Below are positions 8,222-16,892 of a stretch of 34,092 nucleotides of DNA, in pieces. The notes under the pieces were generated by a model. It was not told the DNA's origin. It ran no database searches and was given only the letters and a program-made list of their open reading frames with translations. This stretch comes from Legionella parisiensis (GTDB taxonomy: Bacteria > Pseudomonadota > Gammaproteobacteria > Legionellales > Legionellaceae), in the NCBI RefSeq assembly GCF_001467945.1, contig NZ_LNYQ01000004.1, positions 1 through 34,092 of the forward strand, in the 5' to 3' direction. Position numbers and translations under genes: made by a program. Each line of letters opens with the position of its first letter. Position 1 is the first letter of the stretch.

Positions 8222-9679
8222 TTAAACAGAGCAATTAACAAAAGTCCAAGCATCAGGACATTCTTCAATAAAAAACAAATCACTCATTGCGTAACCGACT
8301 ACTGCCGCGAGTTTATCATTAAAATAAATTAGGGGAATTCGCTCTCTTAACCAAGGAGGAACGCCCCACTCTTGGAATAGTTTTTTTAAACGCTTGGTCT
8401 GTCCATGTAAAAAAAACTCTTCGCCCCCTTGTCTAAATTGGACAAATATTTTTGCACCAGCAGGAATAACCAAACCCTGATTGTCTTTTTTTGCTAATAA
8501 ATTAATACTTGAATTGGGTATCACTAAAGGTAATGGAAATGCGGACCACTCAATGGATCTTTTATGAAACTCTACTGCAGAACAGATCTGCTTCGTCGAT
8601 ATCGTGCTTTGATCTTCATGTGACTTCGTGTACGCTGCAGTTCTGCACTCCGAGTCTCCCAAAATATCTCGCTTTGCAGCAAGTTTCGAAAGAGGTCTAA
8701 TATAGGAAGTTAAATTATTTGCATTTCTATTATCTAAATATAAATGTTTTTGGTAACGGCGCACAGTGACTTCGCCCCAACTCACGAGTGGAACCGCATC
8801 TGGACTAGCAAATATCACTTCATCAATCAAGCGCCAAAAAGTCACAGTTGAAGGCAATTGAATTTTATTATTTTTCAACCAAACTCGAAGCACATTTGCT
8901 ATTCTATCTCGGCCAAGTGCTTTTAATGGTGTAATCAATAGAGAGTTGCCTGTTAATTTTTCGAGGTTTTCTTCCGATGCCATATCTTGAGCTGCCAGCA
9001 TATCCAGATTTCTTTTAGCCTGTTGGCAATGGAGTGCTGTTCTTGCAATATTACCTATAACTCCAGGCCATTTTCTTTTCAACAAAGGCATAATTTGTTG
9101 TCGTAAGTAATTTCGCGAATAGCCGATATCTTCATTGCTCTCATCTTCTATCCAGCTCAATTGGTGAAAAGCTGCGTAATGCTCCAATTCTTCCCGGGAA
9201 TGAGTTAAAAAAGGCCTGGCAATTTTTCCCAGTGCAAGTTGGCCAAAATCAGGCATAGCAGCCAAACCATCCACTCCGGAACCTCGAAACAGTTGCAAAA
9301 GAACTGTTTCTGCTTGATCGTTTAAATGATGTCCTAAAAGTAGGCAATCCTCTTCTGCCAGCAAGGAAGAAAAAACTGCATACCGAGCTATCCGTGCACC
9401 TTCTTCTATATTGGCTGAACGATCAAATTGCACACCCTGGGTAATTAAAGGGATACCTAAATTCTGGCAAAACTGTTGGCAATGTAATTGCCAACAAGAA
9501 GCATTCGCACTAATTCCATGATTTACATGTACCGCGATTAATCTAGTAAGCAAGGTCGGGTGGGAAGCAAGAACATGCAAAAGCACTGTTGAATCAAGCC
9601 CACCGCTAAAACCTATAATTAATCTATTAAAATGACTTAGGCGAGAAAACCACTCAGTACTCAATAAAGGTTTAATCAC
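8222..9679 (-). CDS. tilS: tRNA(Ile)-lysidine synthetase
   Basis: TilS attaches lysine to C34 of the CAU-anticodon tRNA-Ile using ATP, so that it reads AUA (EC 6.3.4.19). The PP-loop SGGLDS is at residues 25-30, followed by HVNHGIS and [15 protein letters not shown], all family signatures. The middle region (about 200-320) is the TilS substrate-binding domain, and the C-terminal domain (about 400-480) contains the [23 protein letters not shown] phrase in overlapping parts. At 485 aa it is slightly longer than E. coli TilS (432 aa); the extra length lies in a low-similarity linker at about 330-385. The start is GTG at 9679, inside the last codons of accA (eight-base overlap), with GGGAG upstream, so it is coupled to accA. 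Confidence 0.94.
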   Translation of the reverse strand: MIKPLLSTEWFSRLSHFNRLIIGFSGGLDSTVLLHVLASHPTLLTRLIAVHVNHGISANASCWQLHCQQFCQNLGIPLITQGVQFDRSANIEEGARIARYAVFSSLLAEEDCLLLGHHLNDQAETVLLQLFRGSGVDGLAAMPDFGQLALGKIARPFLTHSREELEHYAAFHQLSWIEDESNEDIGYSRNYLRQQIMPLLKRKWPGVIGNIARTALHCQQAKRNLDMLAAQDMASEENLEKLTGNSLLITPLKALGRDRIANVLRVWLKNNKIQLPSTVTFWRLIDEVIFASPDAVPLVSWGEVTVRRYQKHLYLDNRNANNLTSYIRPLSKLAAKRDILGDSECRTAAYTKSHEDQSTISTKQICSAVEFHKRSIEWSAFPLPLVIPNSSINLLAKKDNQGLVIPAGAKIFVQFRQGGEEFFLHGQTKRLKKLFQEWGVPPWLRERIPLIYFNDKLAAVVGYAMSDLFFIEECPDAWTFVNCSV

Positions 9680-10625
9680 TTGCTCCCATAGCCATAAATT
9701 TTTTATACCTGTCTTCGACCAACTGATCCAAGGATAATTTCTTTAAGACACTCAACTCGTTAACTAAAACTTCCTTCAAACGTGTGGCCATTTCATCGAC
9801 ATTACGATGAGCCCCTCCTAACGGTTCAGGAATTACCATATCAATTAACTTATTTTCTAAAATCTTATCAGCGGTAATCCTCATTGCGCGAGCAGCTTCA
9901 CTTGCTTTGGACGCATCTTTCCAAAGAATCGAAGCGCAACCTTCGGGAGAAATTACGGAATAAATACCGAATTCAAGCATTAACACACGATCACCAACGC
10001 CAATTGCCAGGGCACCACCTGATCCTGCTTCACCCGTTACCACACAAATAATTGGCGTTTTAAGACGTGACATTACGAAAAGATTGCGAGCGATTGCTTC
10101 AGATTGATTTCGCTCTTCAGCACCAATTCCGGGATATGCCCCGGCTGTATCAATAAAAGTAAAAATTGGTAATTTGAATTTCTCAGCCATATTCATCAAT
10201 CGCAAGGCTTTTCGATACTCTTCCGGACGGGCCATACCAAAATTACGATATACTTTTTCTTTCGTTCGTTTACCTTTTTGATGACCAAGTACCATAACTG
10301 GCTCACCATTCAAACGCGCCAAACCACCAATAATTGCAGGAGCTGACGAACAACTCCGATCTCCATGCAGCTCCTGAAAATCAGTAAAAATACGTTCAAT
10401 ATAATCTGTAGTCTGTGGTCTAAGTGGATGTCTTGCCATTTGTGCAATTTGCCAAGGCTCCAAGTTTGAAAAAACTTGAGAGGTTAGCTCGGAACATTTA
10501 GCTTGAAGTCGCGCTATTTCATCACTTAAATTCACTTCGCTATCATTACCTATCATGCGAAGTGCTTCAATTTTCTGATTCAACTCTTCGATAGGTTGCT
10601 CAAAATCCAAAAATTGTCGGCTCAT
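9672..10625 (-). CDS. accA: Acetyl-CoA carboxylase carboxyltransferase subunit alpha
   Basis: AccA pairs with AccD to move the carboxyl group from carboxybiotin to acetyl-CoA, giving malonyl-CoA for fatty acid synthesis (EC 2.1.3.15). The length of 317 aa is standard. Residues 1-60 form the helical N-terminus beginning [11 protein letters not shown]. The carboxyltransferase core includes [35 protein letters not shown] and [12 protein letters not shown], which are invariant phrases of the family. It leads a two-gene unit with tilS. birA, which biotinylates the partner AccB, and a carrier-protein activating enzyme lie just across the divergent promoter. Confidence 0.97.
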   Translation of the reverse strand: MSRQFLDFEQPIEELNQKIEALRMIGNDSEVNLSDEIARLQAKCSELTSQVFSNLEPWQIAQMARHPLRPQTTDYIERIFTDFQELHGDRSCSSAPAIIGGLARLNGEPVMVLGHQKGKRTKEKVYRNFGMARPEEYRKALRLMNMAEKFKLPIFTFIDTAGAYPGIGAEERNQSEAIARNLFVMSRLKTPIICVVTGEAGSGGALAIGVGDRVLMLEFGIYSVISPEGCASILWKDASKASEAARAMRITADKILENKLIDMVIPEPLGGAHRNVDEMATRLKEVLVNELSVLKKLSLDQLVEDRYKKFMAMGASD

Positions 10626-10648
10626 TGAATACTCTTTGGTGAATTAAA

Positions 10649-10665
10649 TATCATGGTATATGATA
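10649..10665. promoter_or_regulatory. Inverted repeat in accA/PPTase divergent promoter
   Basis: TATCAT and ATGATA are separated by five bases in the 79-base gap between the divergent accA and phosphopantetheinyl transferase genes. The 6-5-6 layout could be an operator shared by both promoters. It does not look like a known BirA operator. The AT-rich context makes this weak. Confidence 0.25.
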
Positions 10666-10704
10666 CCCTTAACCGACAATTGATGCCAGATTCAAACAAA
10701 GCAT

Positions 10705-11442
10705 ATGATCATTACCGAATTTAACCCTTTAAATACAGAAAACTGTGTCTTAAACGAAGCTCGAATTGATCTTTGGCAATTTTCTTTAGAACATGAATTA
10801 GAAAATGCATATGAACTCTTAAATTCTGAGGAGCTTGCGCGTGCAGAGCGATTTTACTTCAGTAGGCACAAACGACGTTTCTCTACTGCCAGAGCAACGA
10901 TGAGAATCATCCTGGCAAAGTATCTCAATATGCCAGCAGAACAACTGGAATTTGCTTACAATAACCACGGAAAACCTGAAGTTATTAATGCCCCAAAACT
11001 GCAATTTAATATAAGTCATACGGGTGACTTGGCGCTGCTTGCCGTAGGGAAAGGCTTTCCTATGGGTGTAGATATAGAAAAGTATTCTGCCCGACCTTAT
11101 GAAGGAATTGCAAAAAGTTTATTTTCTGACCAAGAATACGAGGAATTTATTAAAGTCCCTCCCTCCCTAAAGCCAGCCATTTTTTTTCATGTTTGGGCAC
11201 AGAAGGAGGCATTTATCAAAGCCTGCGGTTTAGGCCTTTCTTATCCAACCAAAAATTTTAGTGTTCCCATATCTATGCCAACCAAACAATTAGTAAATGA
11301 CCCATTACACAATATGACTTGGCAACTACGTTCTTTTATGCCCGAAGTGGCTTGCAGCGGTGCTTTATGTCATCACCCTACAGTAAGAGAAATTAGGCAT
11401 GGAATAATTAGTCTGCAGCAAAATACTCAATTGATTTTTTAG
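10705..11442 (+). CDS. 4'-phosphopantetheinyl transferase, Sfp type
   Basis: This 245 aa enzyme would transfer phosphopantetheine from CoA to a serine of acyl or peptidyl carrier proteins. The family motifs are present in order: NISHT at 102-106, GVDIE at 121-125 (metal-binding Asp and Glu) and WAQKEAFIK at 164-172 (catalytic Glu/Lys). The length matches Sfp-type, two-lobed enzymes rather than the short AcpS type. It precedes birA by 10 bases on the same strand, so the two likely form one transcript that supplies cofactors for fatty acid and polyketide carrier proteins. Whether it also serves as the housekeeping ACP activator cannot be told from the window. Confidence 0.9.
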   Translation: MIITEFNPLNTENCVLNEARIDLWQFSLEHELENAYELLNSEELARAERFYFSRHKRRFSTARATMRIILAKYLNMPAEQLEFAYNNHGKPEVINAPKLQFNISHTGDLALLAVGKGFPMGVDIEKYSARPYEGIAKSLFSDQEYEEFIKVPPSLKPAIFFHVWAQKEAFIKACGLGLSYPTKNFSVPISMPTKQLVNDPLHNMTWQLRSFMPEVACSGALCHHPTVREIRHGIISLQQNTQLIF

Positions 11443-11452
11443 GTTTATACCA

Positions 11453-12439
11453 ATGCACTTCACACCTGCACAAATCACATTATTACAATTACTTGGCGAT
11501 GGCGACTGCCACAGCGGTTCTGAATTAGGGGCAACGTTGGGTATCACCCGATCGGCCATTTGGAAACAAATCCATCATTTAATAGCATCAGGGATCCCTA
11601 TAAAACGAATAAGACATCAGGGTTATCAACTTCCCAACCAATTGATTTTATTAAATAAACAACAAATTATGGAGCATCTAGCCTCACAAAAACAATCGAG
11701 CCCTTTTAATTTACATCTATTCACCTCGATTGATTCAACAAATCGATATCTTAAGGATTTACCTCCCTCAAATACCGTTGATATCTGTTGTGCCGAAATT
11801 CAAACTCAAGGCAGAGGTCGGTTTGGCAGACACTGGCACTCCCCCTTCGGTGAAAATCTTTATTGCTCCACTCGTTGGAATATTAACTATGATCTAACTA
11901 AGCTTTCAGGATTGAGTTTGGTCACCAGCCTGGCTGTCTTGGCAACTTTAAATGAATTTGACATCTCATCTAATATTAAAATTAAATGGCCCAATGATAT
12001 TTTATGGGCACACAAAAAACTATGCGGTAGTTTGATTGAAATATTGGCTGAATCAAATGGCAACGTTCAAATCATCATAGGTATTGGTTTAAATGTAAAT
12101 ACCGATACTGAGAATAATCCTCTTCCAGATAAACCTTGGTGCTCTTTATATGAAATAACCAAGCAGCGTTTCGATCGCAATATCCTTATTGCAAGACTGA
12201 TTATCAATTTAGAACTCTATTTAAGCAAATTTATTCACCATGATCTTAACTTCTTTATGGATGAATGGAATAAATCAGATTATCTATTCGGCAAAAATAT
12301 CAAAGTGACTCAGTCTATAAATGCTTTAACTGGTATTGCTTGTGGAATTAACCAGATTGGGCAACTAATACTGCAAGATGAAGCCGGTACAAAGCACTTT
12401 CTCTCCTCAGGAGATACATCACTTCATGAAAGACCGTAG
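11453..12439 (+). CDS. birA: Bifunctional biotin--[acetyl-CoA carboxylase] ligase and biotin operon repressor
   Basis: BirA makes biotinyl-AMP and attaches biotin to AccB (EC 6.3.4.15). Residues 7-60 form a winged helix-turn-helix (LGATLGITRSAIWKQIHHL), so this is the two-function form that can also repress biotin genes. The catalytic domain has SIDSTN at 92-97, GRGRFGR at 120-126, KWPNDI at 178-183 and KLCGSLIE at 189-196. A small C-terminal SH3-like domain follows from about 275. The length of 328 aa is close to E. coli BirA (321 aa). It lies directly after the phosphopantetheinyl transferase gene and near accA. It may sense biotin supply for the whole carboxylase cluster, which is inference. 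Confidence 0.95.
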   Translation: MHFTPAQITLLQLLGDGDCHSGSELGATLGITRSAIWKQIHHLIASGIPIKRIRHQGYQLPNQLILLNKQQIMEHLASQKQSSPFNLHLFTSIDSTNRYLKDLPPSNTVDICCAEIQTQGRGRFGRHWHSPFGENLYCSTRWNINYDLTKLSGLSLVTSLAVLATLNEFDISSNIKIKWPNDILWAHKKLCGSLIEILAESNGNVQIIIGIGLNVNTDTENNPLPDKPWCSLYEITKQRFDRNILIARLIINLELYLSKFIHHDLNFFMDEWNKSDYLFGKNIKVTQSINALTGIACGINQIGQLILQDEAGTKHFLSSGDTSLHERP

Positions 12440-12482
12440 AGGATTAAAGTTAAGATGAGAACAAAGAAAAATTAAGTTTGTC

Positions 12483-12504
12483 CCGAGCATTTTTAAGTAC
12501 TCGG
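12483..12504 (-). terminator. Weak hairpin between birA and csrA ends
   Basis: CCGAG (12483-12487) and CTCGG (12500-12504) can pair around a 12-base loop in the gap between the convergent birA and csrA genes. No U-run follows directly on either strand. It may help end either transcript, but the stem is short. Confidence 0.25.
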
Positions 12505-12531
12505 AACCGGATGATCTGCGAGGAAATCAAT

Positions 12532-12726
12532 TTATACTGCTTCTTCAGACTCGTCTGATTGCTTTTCTTGTTGTATGCGTAAATAAATTTCTTCACGATG
12601 TACAGATACATCTTTAGGTGCATTAATACCTAAACGAACTTGATTACCTTTAACACCTAACACGGTAATGTTAACATCATCACCAATGATTAAGGTTTCA
12701 CCGATGCGCCGAGTCAAAATTAACAT
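12532..12726 (-). CDS. csrA: Carbon storage regulator CsrA
   Basis: CsrA is a dimeric RNA-binding protein that binds GGA motifs in mRNA leaders. In Legionella it holds cells in the replicative phase until the LetA/S system induces RsmY/Z RNAs. The 64 aa sequence begins [17 protein letters not shown] and includes [18 protein letters not shown], with the RNA-contacting residues Leu4, Arg6 and Arg44 region intact. GGGAG precedes the ATG at good spacing. The tail after residue 55 is polar and acidic, as usual. Legionella genomes have several csrA copies; this one looks like the core chromosomal one rather than a mobile-element copy, because its neighbours are housekeeping genes. Confidence 0.95.
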   Translation of the reverse strand: MLILTRRIGETLIIGDDVNITVLGVKGNQVRLGINAPKDVSVHREEIYLRIQQEKQSDESEEAV

Positions 12727-13197
12727 AAAAATCTCCCTAACAAAGCAGCTACCTATTCCTCCACAGAACGCTATCCATGGTATTCTTGATAGCCAAAAAA
12801 CGGTCTAAAAACAAACTAATATTTGTTATACGAGTTTAATTTTACACTCTGATTATTAACAGAGTATTAAGAAAAATAGGAAATACGCCTCTTTTTGCCT
12901 TTTTTGGCCAAAAAATTGTGAATTATTTCATTCCTAAAATCAATTAACCTCTAATTGCGAGTTAATGGGGCCATATTTTAGATAGGATCAAAGCAGATAA
13001 ACTCTATTTATTATCGAATACTTTAATTGCTTTTTTTAGGCAAATCTACATACGGAAACAGGATTCATAAACCAGATATTAACTGGGTATTAGAAAGTCA
13101 ATAAAAATGAATTAAATAATTTTTCCTTATTCAGCAGTCGCAAATCCCCTTCATTTAGAGATATACTTACCAAACATTTTTAAACAGGTAATTTTGC
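12727..13197. other. 471-base intergenic region upstream of csrA and the methyltransferase
   Basis: No credible ORF was found. The region holds the csrA leader (GGGAG before the start) and the promoter for the divergent methyltransferase. A 16-base palindrome TTTTTTGGCCAAAAAA lies at 12900-12915 and could be a protein site or hairpin. I looked for a LetA box and repeated GGA hairpins of RsmY/Z type and saw none that persuade. Confidence 0.4.
12900..12915. repeat. TTTTTTGGCCAAAAAA palindrome upstream of csrA
   Basis: A perfect 16-base palindrome with a GGCC centre lies 174 bases upstream of the csrA start. As RNA it would be a weak A-U hairpin; as DNA it could bend or bind a dimer. No regulator is known to me for it. 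Confidence 0.4.
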
Positions 13198-14016
13198 ATG
13201 TCCTTGAAGGCCATGTACAACAACAGTTCAGAAAACTATACTATGGCAAACCGTTTTGGTGCGATTAGTCAAAGTCATCAAATAGCAATTGAACAAATGA
13301 AGCACTTTTATTTGGGAATGAAACCACATTATAAAGTTCTTGATTTGGGCGTTGGTGATGGTGCATTTCTAAAAAAACTGCAACAAATTATGCCAAAAGC
13401 AGAATTTACCGGAATTGATGTTTCTTCAGAGATGTTGAATCATGCCCGTGAAACGTTACCGCTCATCACTATAGAAGGTAGCGCTGCAAAAGCAAGCAAG
13501 TTCTTGCCGCCTCACAGCCAAGATTTAATTCTGGCCCACTTTATTAATGCTTATATTCCAATTAAAGTTTTATTTCAGGAGGCCAAATTACTGACCCGTG
13601 CAAATGGTCATTTTTCAATGATTACCACAACTTATGACTCCTTTCCGGTAGCACAACAACGTTTAGCTGAGTTTATTACAGAAGATTCAATTTTAAGTAG
13701 TGTGGTTGGCCATTACTACAAATCCATTGTAAAAAATACTACAGTTGCTGCAAATAACAATGAATTGATGCAGGCATTCAAACAAAATCAATTCGAAGTC
13801 ATCGCACATCAACGCTTGGAAATACCCATTACCCTTAATACTATTGATGAATTAGCACTTTTTGGTATGGAAGGAACTTGGTTTCTCAATACTTTGTCCA
13901 TCAGGATGTTGCCAAAAATATTCTTGCTCCAAAGAATTAAGCGTCTTTTTAGCAAAATTTTTACCTTCCCCTACCATGATACTCATATAATTGATGTCGT
14001 TCTTGCCAGAAAATGA
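13198..14016 (+). CDS. Class I SAM-dependent methyltransferase
   Basis: This 272 aa soluble protein has the SAM-binding motif I VLDLGVGDG at residues 47-55, then motif II with an acidic residue ending a strand (FTGIDVSSEM, around 69-79) and a motif IV-like strand QDLILAHFI. This is the Rossmann-type methyltransferase fold. The C-terminal third (about 175-272) is not typical and may hold the substrate site. The start chosen has a weak AGG; Met6 is an alternative. The POT transporter follows 38 bases later on the same strand, so they may share a transcript. The substrate is unknown. Confidence 0.8.
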   Translation: MSLKAMYNNSSENYTMANRFGAISQSHQIAIEQMKHFYLGMKPHYKVLDLGVGDGAFLKKLQQIMPKAEFTGIDVSSEMLNHARETLPLITIEGSAAKASKFLPPHSQDLILAHFINAYIPIKVLFQEAKLLTRANGHFSMITTTYDSFPVAQQRLAEFITEDSILSSVVGHYYKSIVKNTTVAANNNELMQAFKQNQFEVIAHQRLEIPITLNTIDELALFGMEGTWFLNTLSIRMLPKIFLLQRIKRLFSKIFTFPYHDTHIIDVVLARK

Positions 14017-14054
14017 TAATCTGATAATTATCTTAAGGTGGCGAGGTAAGAGAA

Positions 14055-15557
14055 ATGATTTCTCAAGAAGTGAAAAATTATTTGCCTGAATTAGCTCTGC
14101 GACAAAAACAAGCCAATAACATCATATTTATTACTTTTTGGAGCCAATTCTCCGTATATGCACTCAATACCATATTGGTTTTATTTTTAACTCGCCCAGT
14201 ATGGTCCCAAGGTTTGGGCTATAGCCAGGCCAAAGCATACGCTTTTATTGGTGTAGCTCATGCAATGGGTTATCTAATGCCTATGCTCGGTGGCTACATG
14301 GCTGATACTGTATTAGGGATTAGAAGATCTATTCTTCTTGGTAGTATTCTATTAGCTTGTGCTTATTTACTTATTATGATCAGTGGATACACAGTAAGTT
14401 CACTGGGAGATACTTTTTTCATCGCTGCATATGCATTTATACCTGCCACCAATTCCCTTTTAATGGGAACTTCTTCAAGCATGGTCTCACATATTTATTC
14501 AGATGATGCCGTCAAAGCGAAATCGGCTATGACCTACTATTATATAGCTATTAATGTCGGCGCATTATTAGCCACCTTAATTGCCCCAATGCTGTTTGAA
14601 AGCCGTTATGGTCCGCTTTCTATTCTTACTTTGACATTTGTAGGTAAATCAATTGCGGCTTTAAATTTTGCGAAACGCTACTCAATTTATGAAAATGTCA
14701 TTTGGGGTAAAGATCAATCGAAACTCTCTAAATCAGGTATGCTCCGTTTAATTGCCTATATCATTACTATTTATGTACTGACCTTATTTGCTTATTCTCA
14801 TGTTTACATTGCCAGCACAATCATCGCGTCAGGTTGTGGTATAGGAATAATATGGTTTTTAAGAAAAACTCTAACGCTTAAAGGCCTGATACGCGACAAA
14901 CAAATGATTGCTTTATTGCTCATTGTTGAAGCAGTGGTATTTTTTGTTATCTATAATCAAATGAATAGCACACTCATTTTATTTGCCGAAAATAATTCAG
15001 ATCATAACTTATTTGGTTTAACTGTTTCACCAGCTCATTATCAAATATTGAATCCATTGCTCATCTTAGCCATTGGCAGCCAATTGCCTCGCTTTTATAA
15101 AGTATTTCCACGCTTCACTATTCCTTATCAATTTGCTGCAGGTACTGCGCTTGCAGGTATTGCTCTTTTGGTGATGGCCTTCGCTGCTACAACTACTATT
15201 AATGGAATAGTTAATGGAAACTATATCGCTTTAACCTACATACTTATTTCTATTGCAGAATTATGGGTCAGTGCCATTGGCTTAAGCATGGTAGGTCTAT
15301 ACTGCGACAAAAATTCGCTTGCCTTTGCTATGGGGGTATGGTACCTCGCCAGCTCTCTGGCACATGCCATATCCGGAAGAATTGCTGCTTGGGTTGCTAT
15401 TCCTAACACGATTCACTCTCCCATAGATAGTCTTCCTTATTATGAAAGGTATTATTTGACTTTGGGAGTAAGCGCCATAGTATTAGGTATTCTTATGTAC
15501 TTTCTCGCCCATATTTTGCAAAAAGTAATGAGAAAAAAAGGAGAAACCTTAGGGTAG
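14055..15557 (+). CDS. POT/PTR family oligopeptide transporter with altered ExxER motif
   Basis: This 500 aa inner-membrane protein has about twelve to fourteen hydrophobic helices. Family signatures are GGYMADTVLGIRRSILLG (about residues 76-93) and YYYIAINVGALLATLIAPM (about 161-179), which correspond to the two PTR2 motifs. POT proteins import di- and tripeptides with protons, which suits an amino-acid-fed intracellular bacterium. In helix 1 the usual ExxERFxYY is replaced: the aligned stretch is TFWSQFSVY, so both Glu and the Arg are missing. The proton-coupling mode or the substrate may differ. GAGGTAAGAGAA precedes the ATG. Confidence 0.87.
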   Translation: MISQEVKNYLPELALRQKQANNIIFITFWSQFSVYALNTILVLFLTRPVWSQGLGYSQAKAYAFIGVAHAMGYLMPMLGGYMADTVLGIRRSILLGSILLACAYLLIMISGYTVSSLGDTFFIAAYAFIPATNSLLMGTSSSMVSHIYSDDAVKAKSAMTYYYIAINVGALLATLIAPMLFESRYGPLSILTLTFVGKSIAALNFAKRYSIYENVIWGKDQSKLSKSGMLRLIAYIITIYVLTLFAYSHVYIASTIIASGCGIGIIWFLRKTLTLKGLIRDKQMIALLLIVEAVVFFVIYNQMNSTLILFAENNSDHNLFGLTVSPAHYQILNPLLILAIGSQLPRFYKVFPRFTIPYQFAAGTALAGIALLVMAFAATTTINGIVNGNYIALTYILISIAELWVSAIGLSMVGLYCDKNSLAFAMGVWYLASSLAHAISGRIAAWVAIPNTIHSPIDSLPYYERYYLTLGVSAIVLGILMYFLAHILQKVMRKKGETLG

Positions 15558-15711
15558 ATGTGTACATTCTATTCCGACGCACCGCGCTTTATGCCTGAGA
15601 GATACTCACAAGACGTATACAGGAAAATAGGTATTCTACAGTCTACATAGGAGGGAGCTCCATTTGCAATGTGATTCTAACTTAGTAAAGATATTGAGAA
15701 GCACTTAGACT

Positions 15712-16695
15712 TTATAAACCTAAATTGTCTTGTTTAAATATTCGGTCAGCGCGGTAACTGGAACGAACTAAAGGACCCGAGGCAACCTCAAAAAAACCTT
15801 TCTTTAATCCTATCTGCCTTAATTCAGCAAAAGTTTCAGGAGTCACATAACGTTCAATGGGTGAATGGTTCTTTGTCGGTTGTAAGTATTGCCCCAGAGT
15901 AAGAATATCTACTTTATGTCGACGTAAATCATCCATTGTTTGAATAACCTCTTCATCTGTTTCGCCTAAACCCAACATCAAACTGGTTTTAGTAAGTACA
16001 TCGGGTCTATAACGTTTTGCAAATGCGAGGACGTTTAATGTTTGTGTATAGCCTGCCCTATTATCACGTACCGGATGAGTCAAACGCTCTACTGTCTCAA
16101 CATTTTGCGCAAAGACATCAACACCACTATCCAGTAATACTGCTATATCTCGTTCTACACCTTGAAAATCAGGTGTTAGTGCTTCCACTTTGGTTTTAGG
16201 GGAACGTTGTTTAATCGCACGGATAGTTTGTGCATAATGATTTGCGCCACCATCAAATAAATCATCTCTGTTTACCGAGGTTAACACGACGTAGTCTAGA
16301 TTCATTAGCGCTACTGTATTGGCTGTATTTTCGGGTTCTTGCTGATCCAACCAGCCATGGGGATTTCCAGTATCTACCGCACAAAAACGACATGCACGTG
16401 TACATACTGCACCCATTAACATAATTGTTGCAGTACCGTGTGACCAACATTCAGAAATATTAGGGCATTTTGCTTCTTCACAGACGGTAGCCAAACGGTG
16501 CTTTTGTACTTGTTCTTTTACTTGGTGGTACTCGGGGGTAGTATGATTTATCACCCGTAACCATTTAGGCTTAGGTAAACGCTCATAAGCTTGCCCAGTT
16601 GGTTTTACTCCATCTTTAATTGCTGTTACACCATGAGATGTTTTATATTTTTTTCCGCTCTCTACAACAACAGGAATATTAATGGGCTTGCTCAT
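15712..16695 (-). CDS. lipA: Lipoyl synthase
   Basis: LipA is a radical SAM enzyme that inserts two sulfurs into octanoyl chains on lipoyl domains (EC 2.8.1.8). The auxiliary cluster motif CX4CX5C is Cys72, Cys77 and Cys83; the radical SAM motif CX3CX2C is Cys98, Cys102 and Cys105. The C-terminal RSSYRA, whose Ser binds the auxiliary cluster, is present near residue 312. The length of 327 aa is normal. lipB is not next to it in this window. The 197 bases upstream hold no gene. Confidence 0.97.
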   Translation of the reverse strand: MSKPINIPVVVESGKKYKTSHGVTAIKDGVKPTGQAYERLPKPKWLRVINHTTPEYHQVKEQVQKHRLATVCEEAKCPNISECWSHGTATIMLMGAVCTRACRFCAVDTGNPHGWLDQQEPENTANTVALMNLDYVVLTSVNRDDLFDGGANHYAQTIRAIKQRSPKTKVEALTPDFQGVERDIAVLLDSGVDVFAQNVETVERLTHPVRDNRAGYTQTLNVLAFAKRYRPDVLTKTSLMLGLGETDEEVIQTMDDLRRHKVDILTLGQYLQPTKNHSPIERYVTPETFAELRQIGLKKGFFEVASGPLVRSSYRADRIFKQDNLGL

Positions 16696-16892
16696 GTTAT
16701 CACCTAAAAAACAAAGGTTCGTGTTCAGCTCCTGTCAGCAAATAGTCGTATTTAGCGCATCTTGCAAGAAAATGTTCTTATACACTTCTCACAAACTACG
16801 CTCAAACTCAACCATTCGTGTACCTATTAACAGCGGTAACCTGAACTCTTACAAACAAAAAAAGATGATAATCCCAAATCATCAAAATAATA

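Noticed and set aside
12727..13197. Possible RsmY/RsmZ-type regulatory RNA beside csrA
   Set aside because: No LetA-type upstream palindrome and no series of GGA loops were found.
15555..15567. AGATGTGTA resembling part of a Tn5-type mosaic end
   Set aside because: Only nine bases match, the rest of the 19-base end is absent, and no transposase is present in the window.
15590..15610. CTGAGAGATAC motif, resembling the core of a TPP riboswitch
   Set aside because: The other conserved parts of the THI element are missing, and there is no thiamine gene next to it; the flanking genes converge here.
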